From Cladosporium sp. IMV 00045 (lineage: Eukaryota; Ascomycota; Dothideomycetes; Cladosporiales; Cladosporiaceae): a stretch of 64,000 nt of DNA. Where the stretch lies: assembly GCA_001931905.2 (NCBI GenBank), contig MSJI02000800.1, positions 1-64,000 on the forward strand, written 5' to 3'. Shown here piece after piece: positions 19,837 to 31,643 of this stretch. Under the pieces are notes generated by a model. The model ran no database searches. It was not told where the DNA came from and saw only the letters and a list, made by a program, of their open reading frames with translations. Position numbers and translations under genes: made by a program. Positions within the stretch are counted from its first letter, which is position 1, and every line of letters starts with the position of its first letter.

Positions 19837-21507
19837 ATGGCTTCTTACTGGCCTTCGTTGGGTAGCCTCAGCCCTGTGAACAGTTTTCCGGACTACCACG
19901 GACCATACGATGTTGGAACTGTGGATGTTGAAATCCCCGCCGCCGAGCTTCCTGAAGTGAGCGTGCCTCCCGAAGGCGCCGTAGAAACAATCGCTTTCCG
20001 CTTTTTCTACCCCTGCAAAAAGCCCGGAAAAGGCGACACACATAGGCCAGTACGCTGGATCCCACAGCCTCAGCGAGAAACAGTGAACGCATTTGCCAAA
20101 TTCCTGGGCGCGGGCAACAAGCTGGCGAGTCTCATCTCGTTGATGCCGCAGCAGCTGTTCTGGATCAAGATTCCTGCACACAGGAATGCAAAAATACTGG
20201 AACCTCCTACTGAGAATGAAAGATGGCCAGTCACCGTGTTCAGCCACGGTCTGGCAGGCAGCCGGAACATGTATTCCTACATTTGTGGCGATATGGCTAG
20301 TAAGGGTATGGTGGTGATTGCGCTGGACCACAGAGACGGTAGCAGTCCCATTCAATTCGTACGAGCAACGGCAGACACTCCGGCACATACAATTCCAACG
20401 ATAAAGATCCCGCACACACCGTCTCCGGAAACATACGAAGGAAGAGACAGACAGCTTCGAATTAGATTATGGGAGATCAGCATGGCATATGAGGCATTGA
20501 TGAAAATCGATGGTGGTGAATCGGTGGAGAACCTCGACGAGAACACAAGCTGGTCCAAGAAAGAGCGGACTGAGGTCTTGGAGCGTTTCGAGGGCATGTT
20601 GGACATTCACACGCCCGGCAAAGTGAGCTGGGCAGGCCACTCTTTTGGTGCAGCTACCACTGTTCAGCTGCTGAAGAGCATATTCTACTACCAAGAAAAG
20701 CCGGCCGATGCAAGCAAGCCGCTCATCATGCCGAACTCCGATGCCGCGATTATCCAGCAGATCATGCCAGAGTCGCCAGCCTTGTTCCTCGACATGTGGT
20801 GCTTGCCGTTCCGCTCTCCCGACCAGCGCTGGCTTCTTGAGCGCCCTATGCCATCATACAGCGCCGGCGGTCCGGACGGAGACAACATTCTTTCTGTTCT
20901 GTCTGAAGGTTTCTTCAAGTGGAAGGAGAACTGCGACGCTACCAAGCAAATCATCAGCGGTCCTCGAAACTCTTCAAGAGCTGAAGCCGCAGAAAGCCTC
21001 ACCGCAGAGAAAACTAAGCTCCTGCCGGGAATCGCTCGCCTGCGCGAAGATTCTCCTGCATCATCTATGCGCGACTCTGGTTATGCCTCGGACGGTTCAT
21101 CATCACCGCGCAAACCCACCCAGACTTTCAACGAGCAGGACAACAACATCGACCTCACCAATAGCAAGGGACCGCACATGATGTACCCTCTCCGCTCTCA
21201 ACACTTCAACCAATCCGACTTCGGCGTCCTCTTCCCCTGGATCACGCGCCGCTTCGCCAAAGCCGAAGAGCCGGAATGGATCATCGACATGAACGTGCGC
21301 GCAATGGTGCAAGTCATGCGCGATTCTGGAATCGAAGTGGGCGGCGAGACAGACACGGAAGTCCTGAATAAGGAGGCGGAAGTAGGGAACTGGGTTCACC
21401 TTGCCCTCGAGGGTGATGTGAAGGGAGCTGTGGAAAGAAGGCTCAGTGGGACTGATCAGGCTCCCAGGGACGGCATAGCAGCTGGCGCCGAGGAGATGGA
21501 GATGTGA
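19837..21507 (+). CDS. PAF-acetylhydrolase-like alpha/beta hydrolase, copy B
   Basis: 556 codons, the same length as copy A. The elbow WAGHSFGAATT (Ser269), oxyanion-side VTVFSHGLAGSRNMY and C-terminal SQHFNQSDFGVLFPW are kept. The core differs by few residues. The hydrophilic linker between SSSPRK and GPHMMYPL has changed much more (PTQTFNEQDNNIDLTNS against PDETAREHGNNTTLTQT) without any length change. That pattern fits a working enzyme with a loose insert. The predicted role is hydrolysis of short or oxidised sn-2 acyl chains of phospholipids. The upstream frame is closed here, which fixes this start for both copies. Confidence 0.88.
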   Translation: MASYWPSLGSLSPVNSFPDYHGPYDVGTVDVEIPAAELPEVSVPPEGAVETIAFRFFYPCKKPGKGDTHRPVRWIPQPQRETVNAFAKFLGAGNKLASLISLMPQQLFWIKIPAHRNAKILEPPTENERWPVTVFSHGLAGSRNMYSYICGDMASKGMVVIALDHRDGSSPIQFVRATADTPAHTIPTIKIPHTPSPETYEGRDRQLRIRLWEISMAYEALMKIDGGESVENLDENTSWSKKERTEVLERFEGMLDIHTPGKVSWAGHSFGAATTVQLLKSIFYYQEKPADASKPLIMPNSDAAIIQQIMPESPALFLDMWCLPFRSPDQRWLLERPMPSYSAGGPDGDNILSVLSEGFFKWKENCDATKQIISGPRNSSRAEAAESLTAEKTKLLPGIARLREDSPASSMRDSGYASDGSSSPRKPTQTFNEQDNNIDLTNSKGPHMMYPLRSQHFNQSDFGVLFPWITRRFAKAEEPEWIIDMNVRAMVQVMRDSGIEVGGETDTEVLNKEAEVGNWVHLALEGDVKGAVERRLSGTDQAPRDGIAAGAEEMEM

Positions 21508-21805
21508 AGAGCTTGCATGGATGGGAGTCATGGCATGGGCTGGCGTTTTGTTTTGTTTTTCTTGGTGCATTTGCGTTGCTTGATACCCAAATTTTGTTGC
21601 ATTTGTACGAAAATCATCATTCTATCGATAAATATAGATGAAAGTCTCAAATCTTTCTTCCTAGCAGTTCGATGATCCTTCGATCATCTTTCAATATCAA
21701 ATTCTCGCCGGATCGAACATCTCATCTCACTTTTGCCATATGCACGGCTCATCAGCTTCGACAATCAAGTACATTCTCAGCAGGGGCAAGAATATGAGAG
21801 CAAAA

Positions 21806-22442
21806 CTCACGGCCTTCTAGCAGTCCACGCATGTAACTCCACAGAACCCGACTCTCGCGACTCACAATAAACCTATGACACACCAATCAACCTCGTCACC
21901 TGAGCTTTTCGATCGATCTGGCAGAATCAATTCTCCTGGCCTTCCACAAGATCGACTTGTGTGATTCGTCAATCCCCCTGACCGCAGCTGATCTTCTCAT
22001 CCCAATGCGCAAATTCACCGTAGTCGTCTTGAAACGATATGCAGTATCAACAGCCCAAATGCTTGAACCACAACCCAGATCCCAAATCTTGCTCGGCGGA
22101 CCCGGTACGAAATCTATCAATGGGCCTCGATAAGACCCCCTCCAGGGCTGGAGCCCTTGCCGGCGGGAGCAGTGCAGGTGCACGAGCGCATTCAAAACGT
22201 TCTAGCTGTCTCGAGCCGTCAGGTCGCAAGGAGGGGGGTAATTCCCATCTTCCCAAGCGTGGTAGTTACGCCCGTTTCGGACCAACACTTGGTATCAGAG
22301 GCCAGCTTCGGTGATCGTTTCGATGGAGTCGGGTAGGGGGTTCAGGAGTGCTGCGAGCGATGATTCAGGCCTGGAAGATGTGGATGGAATGTCAGCTGGT
22401 GTGATGGTGCATCGACGGTAAATCATACTCGCTGTTAGTCAT
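21806..22442 (-). pseudogene. decayed LaeA-like methyltransferase (copy B)
   Basis: This is the counterpart of 13191-14110. It keeps RNYHAWEDGNYPPPCDLT (compare GRIYHARDMYPYPTDE in the intact gene), followed by an in-frame stop, and a damaged SAM motif KIWDLGCGSSIWAVD. The acceptor and first bases of the small exon seen in copy A are lost, and about 255 bases near the 3' end are deleted, leaving only a trace (RFIVSRESRVLW). The central domain is missing, as in copy A. Lesions shared by both copies show the gene was already dead before the copies separated; the others arose later. Confidence 0.62.
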
Positions 22443-24000
22443 CGTCGACTCCTGGTGAACGTGACACGGAATCGGAAGTCCGCTACGTTCGTTTGATGCT
22501 GGGAGGCCATACTTATGTATTCCTGCAGGTGTGAAGAGGAGATAACAGTGGAGATACTTGACAGATCACAAAGAACTCCTGTCACCCTACAACTGGCCTC
22601 GTGTACTTCTGCCTATGCTCTGCACAGCACAGGACCAATTTCTTGGTTAGCTTGTTCAGACCCATGCTAGGTTGGCGTTAATGCGTTGGTCTCCGTTTGG
22701 TCCCAGTCAGTCGGTACCACTCTCAAAGTTGACGTGCAAAGTATGACGCCCCCAAGCCTCTTCTCCCCCGAAAGACAAGATTGACACTGTTATATACGGA
22801 CAACCTCTTCGGTAATAGCGTTTACACAAGACTTCCTGTTCGTCTTAGCTGCCACTGCAGCCATCCTTGCTGATCCCCAAGAACTTCAAGTCCAATCGAG
22901 GATTCTGTCCCTTGTCGACTAAGCTACAGTGCATCTGCATACACCATGAACGAAGATACCCTGCAGCCGTTCTTCCGAAAGGAATCCTCCGTACGTGTGG
23001 AACGTGAAACATGGCGAGTCGGTGGATCAACAAGCCAAGGAATCCGGCGACACGTTGAAGGATTCCATGCTAGACAAGCACTCACCGCTCAACTGACATG
23101 TCGAAAGTCAGCGAGGAATCTTCTCACAAACGACTAATCTCACAGCTTTGATCACGACGTCCCTCATTCAAAGGCAAAAGTACTTTCTCCCTTGGGAAGG
23201 TTGCCTTATCCATCTCAAAAGACCCCTTCCAATTCTCACCAACCGAACAAGACTCGCCTACTCTCTCCCAAAAGCGAACGCGCTCGTCTGACTCGCGAAG
23301 AGCCCAACCAGCCGGTACGACGCACGTCGGAAGCCGCCAGAACAGCAGCAGTAGTAGCTCCTCTTTTCCCCGATCGTAAGCGATCTTCAATTCGGAAGGG
23401 CCATCAGCTTCCCAGTCTGCCGGGCCCCAGAGAGTCTAGCTAGGTCGACAGCTAGCTGATAATCTCGTATCCGCTGGCTCGGGTTCGGAAGCACGAGCTG
23501 TTGCGAATGTCATTTTGCTCGCTAAGACGACAGTGGGCATCACTTCGTTCACTTTCCGCGTGGCTGGGGAGTCGAGAGGGGGCATTCGAGAGGGAATTGA
23601 TCTTTTCGTCCGGTTCAGACGGGCCGTCGAAACTGTCTTTCCGTAGTCAGAAGAGATGGGAGTTCGCGGTTGTGGCGGTGGGTGAAACGCCACTGGCGTA
23701 TGAGATGTTCTTCTCTCACTGGCGAATCTGAGTACAGGGTGCAATGCCCGCTTTCGACGATGGGAACATTCAATGCTCCCTTTTGGTCAGAGACAGCACA
23801 TTGACATTCAAAGAGATACTTCTGCCAAGATGACCGTTTGTTCTTCACGAAAGACCCAGCAGTCAATGCGGGTGGCTAGGCGAACATGAAGAAGCGAAAA
23901 GCTGCACGAGCGAAGAAGGCGGCTCGCTTAGCATGCAAAGGCGCAAATGAACGACCAACATAATCCCGCACGGCTGACCTTCTCAAGCCTATCTCGCAGC
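22443..24000. other. non-coding region kept in both copies (copy B)
   Basis: This is the counterpart of 14111-15668. No complete gene is supported. It contains the same highly conserved block (about 23270-23400). Similarity to copy A stops at about 24000, at CTATCTCGC, where copy A meets the assembly gap. Confidence 0.5.
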
Positions 24001-25102
24001 AAAAACGAGAACAAGGGGAGCCGTCCATTGAACGCATCCTTACCCCGCCTTGCCGAGAAGGAGTGTCGGCTACATGTACCTGGTGGCTGGGATTGTGATA
24101 GCTTCGAGGAAAGGCTCGGATGAAATTCAGGAGTTCAGAACTGACGGGAGGGAAAGCGAAATCGTCTTTGCGACCCAAACATGTTTCGAAATTGTTTGAT
24201 GGTCTCATTCGTTTCATGCTCTATAATTTTGGCTCGCCTTTTTAAGAGGCTCTGCACCCACTGTTGTTCCAATCTTGATGCCTTTTTTCGATTTCTCGTC
24301 CCATGTTGACCTGAAATTCTGAGGGAAAATGTTACACGAAGCTGTCGAAACCGCAACGCCGTAGCCCATGCATGCATGCATCCTGGAACCTGCTTGATAC
24401 CGTTTTGCGCCGCGCGGAAAGGAAACAAGAGAAGTAACGAATAAGAGAAAAATCAATCCTTCCGTCCAGGTAAATTTTCGGGTCGTTTCATGCTGAGGAA
24501 GTGAAATGCGCGATTTAAGGATATGAATAAATGAATCGAGCAGAGCGGAGAGCCGTTGGTGTGGGGTCGAGTTTGATTTGCATGCCAGCTCGAGTCTGCA
24601 GGCGTGAAGCCACAATATCGGACATGTGTTTGTGAAGTGGTGTAATCCCAGGAACCGGCGGCTGCGGCGGCTATGCAGCCTTGTTTTTGTGGTGCAGTGC
24701 CAGTTTCAGAATCGATATTGCGGGCCATGGTTGGTTTGTAAGCACTAAAGGCGGCAGTGGCAGATACAGCTGGATGAGTTCTGCTATCCTTGCTGCATGC
24801 GTCTTTGAAGTAAGGTGACAAGGGTGAAAAGCGCGGGGCTTCTCTGAAATGCACCCAGGGCCGTTGTGGCATGCTGAAAGCTTCCGTGATGAACCATGGG
24901 TCGACGTTCAAGTGGTCATTATTTGTCGAGAGTAGCATCCCGGGGCGAACATGCTGGCGTAGCTAGCGACAAGGCCGAGTTTTGCGTGTCATCTGCTGAA
25001 CTATGCTATAAATTCTCATTTGAGCCTGGACGACGTGCGGTCCATGAGTGACTACAAGCTCTGTTAGTTTCATAAGGCGTGTATAGTTCCCTTTGCCAAT
25101 AC
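24001..25102. other. intergenic, no gene supported
   Basis: This unique sequence lies between the duplicated block and the 3' end of the methyltransferase. A 161-codon open frame on the minus strand (24453-24938) has no recognisable motif and a composition unlike the neighbouring proteins, so it is not called. Confidence 0.45.
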
Positions 25103-26410
25103 TCACAGAACGTGGTAGCCAGAGCTGTCATAACGCTCAATGCACGTCAAAACGTCTGCCACCAACCGATCGACATCCATCCGTGTCATCCCCAGATTGC
25201 GTGTAAGAGGGCCCATTGACATGCCATTGATCATGGAGACCGGGTCGAAGGAAATTCCCTCTTCGAGCAAAAGATTCTTGTACCATTCGCCCACAGCGCG
25301 CTCAACTCTTGGGCGCGCCCTGTCACTGCCAGAAAATGGCAACTGCCAACAACGGTGCTCGATGTCAACGAATCCTGCGCGCTGCAGCATCTCTCCAGTG
25401 TCTGCACGATACGCTATCGGCTTTTCTCGCGTAGCCTCTTGCATGATTTTCCACCAGTAGTGCATAGGCGTGTCGTTTGGCAATGTGTGGTTGTCACAGC
25501 GCGGAGTAAAATCGATCTCGAAAAGTTCTACGTAGCCGGTCTTGGGGCGAAGTACTCTAAATCGAGATGTCAATCCAAGCAAATATTGGGAACGTAACAC
25601 GAGTAACATACCTCCTGCATTTCTCGAAAAATTTCGGCCAATCCGAGACGCTACCGCAAAGGTGAGCGGCATGGACCAGGTCGAAAGAGTTTCCGGGCAA
25701 TGGCCACTCTCGGGCCTCGAAATTCATTGCATTGCCTGCACCAGAGTCGGGAGTTCTCCATGTGAGATTAGATCCTGGTCTTCTGGGAGTGTTAGTCATT
25801 GGATAAAAGTGCGCTTGTACAAAAGCTGACTCACAAAGGTTGCCCTCCAACAATATCAGCTCCAGTAATCTAGACATATATTAGCTGTTTGATCGAACAA
25901 ATACTTCTACGCTTGGGACGAAGTACCTCGGCGTCAGGAAATTGTCTAGGCAATCTAGATTAGCAAGATATTCAAATATCTTCATGTACGCCTTCACTCA
26001 CTTTGCCATATCACAGGCCCAAATCCCGCTTCCGCACCCGAGGTCCAAGATGCTGTAGGGTGTTTGCGACACGTGCATTGGCCTCGCCAGTGCTTGCTGC
26101 ACGGCATCTCTCTTGTTGATTCCGACGTTCATCATAGGTCGGTTGTCATCGCCAAGCATAGGCTCTTTGTCCACATGGCCCAAGAGGATGCAGTGGACCA
26201 TGTGGTGCATCATATCGTATCGGCGTTGTTCCCTCTGCGGTCCTCTGTAAGCTATGGCTGAGTCTATACAAGAAATCATTGCTTCTGGCATACCTCGTCC
26301 GTCGGGTATGGATACATGTCCCGTGCGTGGTAGATTCTGCCGTTCTCTGAATATCCGCTGTGGGAGCTGCTTCGGCCGTAAGGACGTGATTGTGGCTCAG
26401 CACTCGCCAT
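25103..26410 (-). CDS. LaeA-like SAM-dependent methyltransferase, six exons
   Basis: Exons on the minus strand are 26294-26410, 26002-26234, 25927-25945, 25835-25869, 25612-25782 and 25103-25556. They join to 342 codons, with introns of 52-59 bases that all have GT-AG ends. The third exon is only 19 bases. The N-terminus GRIYHARDMYPYPTDEREQ is typical of LaeA-like proteins, followed by the SAM-binding motif ILDLGCGSGIWACD (about residues 101-114), ITGADIVGG, and post-motif regions NSFDLVHAAHLCGS and VLRPKTGYVELFEIDF. Relatives act in the nucleus or cytoplasm; LaeA itself controls secondary metabolism and development, but most members have unknown substrates, so no specific role is claimed. 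The degenerate relatives at 13191-14110 and 21806-22442 keep part of the same exon structure. Confidence 0.85.
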
Positions 26411-29304
26411 CTGAGGATTGAGGATATGGCTCAGGCCTCTGGGTTCGCTGCAATTTGGGTGAGCTGTGGACTCGAGTCTGGCAACGCTGAAGGGAGGAAT
26501 CATACCCCATCATCTTTGGATTTTGCGGGAGTATCGACTCCCTGGAGATTGCCAGAAGTATGTCGTAAATTTGTACTGCAATTTCCGGAAAGTCCTACGA
26601 GGCAGAGATGGACAGAACGAGGACCCAAGAAAGCACTACGCAGGTGGCACCGGCAACGCTTCGCACGCACGCAGGCAAGCAAGCACAAGGAAGGCAAGAA
26701 GATATACAGATAACTCTCTCTTCTGTCTCGCTTTCTTTCTCTTTTCCTCTCTCAGGCAAAGACGCAAAAGGACCTCCCAGCGACCAGAAACAGAGACCCG
26801 CGGCGAATGATGAAGAGGCAAAGAAGGTTGCGGCGACGGCAAGCAGGGCAGCAACAGAGAGGCAGAAGGGCAAGAAGGGCAGATGTCGCCGGTGGGGTCT
26901 GGCGATGAGTTTAAATCCCGAGCCTCTGGAAGAGTTGGCCGGTGGCAGCGAATCACGCCCAACGTCCCCACAACGGGCGGGCGCTGAGGCCCGCGAAGCT
27001 ACCAAGATGAACACACCGATCCAACCCACCACACTGGGTCTGGCGTGTGGACTGCCGCTGGAGGGGCTCTAGTGTGGGTTTGGCGCTGTTGGGGAGGGGA
27101 GGGAGTAGGAAGGGTAAGTGGGATGCTCGGAAGGAGGAGTCTGAGTAGGGAGACTGGCATGCCGGTGGTGATGATTTGTCCTGCGGAACACAAGACGACT
27201 ACTACCCACCGACTGGACCACTCTGACTGGACCAGGGTGCTGCTACACCGCTCGGGGAAGGTGAGTAGATGGTTGGACGAGTGGAGGTAAGCCCACGCCG
27301 GCCGATACCTGGTCTGTACGAGGGTCGACCGGTAGTGTACGAGACAGCAGAGCAACGGGGCCAGGTCTGCAACGAGGGCGTGCTCGTCGTGGAACACACC
27401 CATAGCACGCGTGCATAGCTTAGCAGCTCCCTCTGGTCGTGGCGCCGCGAAGCTAGCACGCCCAACCCTGGCGACCACCAGTGAACCCTAGCCGTAAGAA
27501 GAGGCACCAGAGACGACGACGACGCACCACAGCGAGAGACGTACCCGGCCCAAGGTGCTGGGTGCAGCAGCACGGAGAGCGAGTCCGCCGGAGGGACGCC
27601 CGCTGCAGGCTGGCTGGCTGGATGATACTACTCTACAGCAATAGCTGGTGCGCTGGTGTTGGCATGGGTGGTGTTGAATCCTGTTCGTATTACTACTGGC
27701 TGCTGCATAAGGCACAGCATCTTCGCGGTGCATGGGGACAATACCACCGCCGACTGCAGTAGTCGACGATTCAAAGGCATAACAGGGTCCCTCTCGACCG
27801 TGTACCCTACAAGCCTGAGTAATTGCCGTGCCCCCGTTTTTTACCTTTCAGATAAGATCCTTGTTGAAAGACCGGTAGGCTAGTCATGGAGGTCTGGCTT
27901 GCTGCCTCTCATCCGATTGCTCATCGGAGTCTCCATGTTCGATGAAAGGTACCGCTCCACTGGTATGCGAATCTGGGCAAAGCATGAATTCCGCATGTCA
28001 TGAGAACAGTAAATATAGCAGGTGCAGGCAGGGTGACGCGGCGAGGCGAGTGCGCGATGCAAAAGTCTCATCTCCACCCACATCTCCTATCTCTGCCTAC
28101 CGGGAGAGCCATCACGCTCGATCACTCTACTTGACTGCATCAAGACTCCATCGCGTCGGTGCTTTCGCTTGCGATACCCCCGGAAGTCTCTTTCATGTGT
28201 CAAGGGCTCGGCAGACCCAGCGCGACGGCACGCTAGACATCCTAGACATCCTACGCGAGAGAACCGACCGGATCTGCTTTCCACTTTCACACCCCATCCC
28301 CGAGAGCGTGTCACCTATTCCCGTCTCGCTCGCGAGCCGAACATCAGAATGACATCGCCGTAACATCACCGTCAGTGGGAAGAGACATATACGCGGCTGC
28401 CCTCTTGTTCGTCCCGACGCAAGGGATGCTACCGTTTCGTGTCTGAAGGAACACATTCCCCAAGCGAAGGATCCGAGTCATCTGGTCAACCCTCAAATCC
28501 AGCCATTTTGGCATCATGTAAGCACGCTCACTTCAAACAGGCTTAGCAATGATATGGTACCGCATTTTTGAAGACGGCACGGCACTTTCGACGACGCCCA
28601 GGCTCACGTGCGACCGGGATGGTCCTCCGCCTCCCATACTTCGGGGTGGAGGAAGTGTGAAATGTCACGCCACGACGACGCCTTTTCCGCCTCCTCCACC
28701 ACCAACTCGTATGAAGAATGCTCGACTTCACGCCAAGCTTCATGCGAACCCAGCACATCGGATGACATCCTCAACCGTGACACCTTTCTCACCAATGGAT
28801 TTTTGAAACGAGTACGGCCAGCCCTCTGAGCACCAGGGTCATCCATGCTGCGCATCCATGCCGCCTATCCATGTTGTGCGCTGTGGGCTGCCACGCGCGA
28901 AGCTCCACAGCGGATGTAAAGCATATGCGTGAACAGTCGTTCCTCGGTTCTCTGCTATGCATTTATGCCGGTCGTTACACAGAGCTCTTCCGTCGACCAG
29001 CTCATACAGTACCACGACTACATCGGAGATTTCCTGCCGCGTCATGCTCTAGCTGTGAGACACAGCATGTGGAAGGGACCGCCACTTCTCCATGAACGCA
29101 CACCTCATACCTTTTTGGCGGTATCAGAGTGCTACCCAACCGAGACTGACTCTTTTGTGCTACCGCAAAGCAAGCCACACGCGCTGTGTCCGAGGTCGAG
29201 GTGGCCAGGCCAACCATCTACCTGGTAGCAGTTGCGAGGTGAAATTCGGTAGCCTCCACTATACGGAGGTATTCTCCTGTGGCACGGCGTCAACCCATCT
29301 CCAT
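26411..29304. other. 2.9 kb stretch without a supported gene
   Basis: Frames here are short, overlap on both strands and show no family motif. The part 26700-27600 has several purine-rich and GC-rich low-complexity segments. The left end must contain the methyltransferase promoter. Nothing else can be supported. Confidence 0.45.
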
Positions 29305-31106
29305 CTACACCAGGCTGCAGGGGAATGAGGGATAATTACCAGCCGCTCTCCAGCGTTCGTTGACCATGGTCAATGCCTCCTTCAGCTCCGCAAGCCGTTC
29401 ACCGCTACTCACTTCTGAACTCTCCCGCACATACCAAGCATCTGTACAACACGGTCTGGTCAGCAAATGCCCAACATAGTCTGCTTCGGTAGCCCCCCGA
29501 AATACGCATGGTACGTACAGTTCGCCGCGGCCTGATACAACGCATCCAGAGCCAACGGGCTGATCTCGCCCAAGCGGTCTTCATGCGCGATGTACCTCCT
29601 CACCCGCCTGGCCATCTGCAGCGCTAGCTTCGTCACCTCTCGTAACCCGTCAATGCTCTCCTGCTGCATGATCAACTGGGTCTCTGGGCCGTTTTCGATG
29701 TACCTTTCCGTGCAGCCGTAGCGGTCGTACAACGTCAGAAGCGCCGAGAAAGTTATCGCAATTGCCGAACAAGGAAGGCGATCTTCCACCAAGTCCTGCT
29801 CCTCTCGCTCTCGAGCCTCGGTCAACATGGCCTCAGCGAGCGCTTTCACTGTCTTGCTCAATTGCAGCGCCTGCTCAAACCTATATTCCACGGGCATCTG
29901 GGTGTCGTCAATATGACCGATCACTTTCCCCAACAAATGAGCCGCCTGACAAACCCTCGCAAACGGACTCGCACGCGTCGTCTGGTGGGCACTCAAAGAC
30001 AACGGCGCAGCGACCAACATCTGCCCTCGATCCCAGGACGCATCGTCGGTAGGCAGATGGGCCTCAATGCTCGGCTCGGCACTCGCGAACGGTTTACCTC
30101 GGTGGCCGAGGTTGACGAAGCGATCCAGCACGATGACACCCCACCACACGCGCCGCCGCTCCTCTTGCTCCGTCCACGTCTGTGGTCGCGCGAGCATCTG
30201 CGGAACTCCGCGCTCGTGAATGCCCATCGCGTACCCGAGCCGCGCGCAGTGTCCGATGGTCAAATACGCGGCCGGGTACACGGCGTGGCCCAGCTCGTAT
30301 AGCGCGATCAGCAGCGCCGCTTGGATCAGTTGGATGCTGAAGCCGTTCTGGGCTTCGACGTACGTGAAGAAGGACTTGACGTCTGTGTACACTTGCGCCT
30401 GCTGCGGCGCCACGCCGACGGGTAGCGGGGTGGAGGCTAGTTTCATTGCCAGGAACAGAAGCGCGATATCCGCGCCTGGCTCGTGGGCCGGGTTCGCCAG
30501 GTGCTGGTAGAGCCTGATCTTCGACACGATGGGAAAGTAGAGGTGCGTGGTGGCGAAGTATCTTTCGACCAGAGCTCGCAACTCGCCCGACGAGCCGAGC
30601 GATGCCAGCGCGCCGGGTGGCACGCGGATGGAAGGCGTCTGCACGGCCAGACGCTCGTATTCGAATAGTGGCGAGTCGAGGAAGAGCAGGCTGGGAAAGC
30701 CCTCGGGGCCCGGGTACGGTTGTGTCGAGAAGTTTGGCGCGCATGATAGTTTCTCGGTAGCAGATCTTCCATCTCCATTCTCATTCCCCGGTCTACTTCC
30801 GTTCCAATTCCTGTTTCCACCGTCCTCACCACCACCAGCACCAAAGCCAAGCCTCCCCTCTAACCCCTCTACCTTCCTAACCAACCTTTCAAACTCCGCA
30901 ACGTCAACACTACCTATCGTTGACGAAGCCTGCGCGTCCGGCAGGCTGTACTCGCATTCCCTCCCAAGCCTCACGCACAACTCGCAAGCCGGTAGTGCTT
31001 TGTTGCATTTCCGCTTGTGCCGACGGCAGGGGTGGCAGGCTTGTGGTGCTTTCGAGGTTGAGGTTGAGGGGAGAGGTGTTGGTGGGGAGTCGCTGGGGTC
31101 GCTCAT
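29305..31106 (-). CDS. Zn2Cys6 transcription factor
   Basis: Exons 29519-31106 and 29305-29441 join to 574 codons. The N-terminus carries a Zn2Cys6 binuclear cluster, CHPCRRHKRKC...CELCVRLGREC (about residues 22-48), for binding DNA in the nucleus. A fungal-specific regulatory domain follows at about residues 170-400 (YFPIVSKIRLYQHL; LARPQTWTEQEERRRVWWG). The frame ends early at 29460 if the 77-base intron is ignored. Splicing at GTACGT (29518) with branch GCTGAC and acceptor TACAG (29442) gives a C-terminus with AELKEALTMVNERWRAAGNY, the usual ending of this family. Target genes are unknown, and the neighbours give no clear hint. Confidence 0.87.
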
Positions 31107-31135
31107 TTGTGATTATGGTGCCTGTAGTTGTTTAT

Positions 31136-31155
31136 GATGTGATGTGATGTGATGT
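31136..31155 (+). repeat. short GATGT microsatellite
   Basis: Four perfect GATGT units lie 30 bases upstream of the Zn2Cys6 gene start. This is simple repeat DNA with no evident role. Confidence 0.8.
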
Positions 31156-31643
31156 GTAAGCCAGGCGGATGGAGGCGGAGGGAGCGGCCGCTTGGGTGTT
31201 GATCTGTGTTGACGTCTGGATTATGTTAAGCGCGCGGGCGACCTTATTCCCATGTAAAGCGTAGAGCTCTTGTGCTGTTCTGCTGCGAGTATTCTCTTGT
31301 TCCTTGCGTTTTTGATGGTGAATGATCGTAAGGGTTGTTTTCTGAGCGCATTGAGAGAATTGCGATGCCGCCATAGCGAGGTTCAGGCTTCAGGTCTGGA
31401 GGGGCGTTTGCGGCTGAACGGCTGAGGTTCACACACCCGAGACGGAAAATATGGCGCCTGGTAAAGGAGAACACCTATGGTAAAAAGCGCCATTCACCGA
31501 GGTGTCGAGAGGCGATAACTCAACTTATTTGCTTGTATGAAAATATATGTAATAGGGAAATAGATCTAAATCAACATGAAAATTTAATGTACTGCAAACA
31601 GTCAAAAGCGTACAATCAAAACATCACTTATCACCAGTCCCGC

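Larger units (their letters stand above)
15689..24000 (+). repeat. duplicated block, copy B (about 8.3 kb)
   Basis: This is the second member of the direct repeat. Its left end is abrupt inside IQGAP codon 279, at the gap. Its right end runs into unique sequence leading to the intact methyltransferase. Confidence 0.9.

Noticed and set aside
7101..24000. Repeat-induced point mutation as cause of divergence between the block copies
   Set aside because: C/T differences occur in both directions between the copies and reading frames are intact; RIP would make one copy AT-rich and full of stops.
24453..24938. 161-codon minus-strand frame as a gene
   Set aside because: No motif, no intron signals, and composition unlike neighbouring proteins.
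26411..29304. Transfer RNA genes or small structural RNAs in the gene-free stretch
   Set aside because: No convincing T-loop motif with matching arms was found by eye here or in other gaps; a covariance search was not possible.
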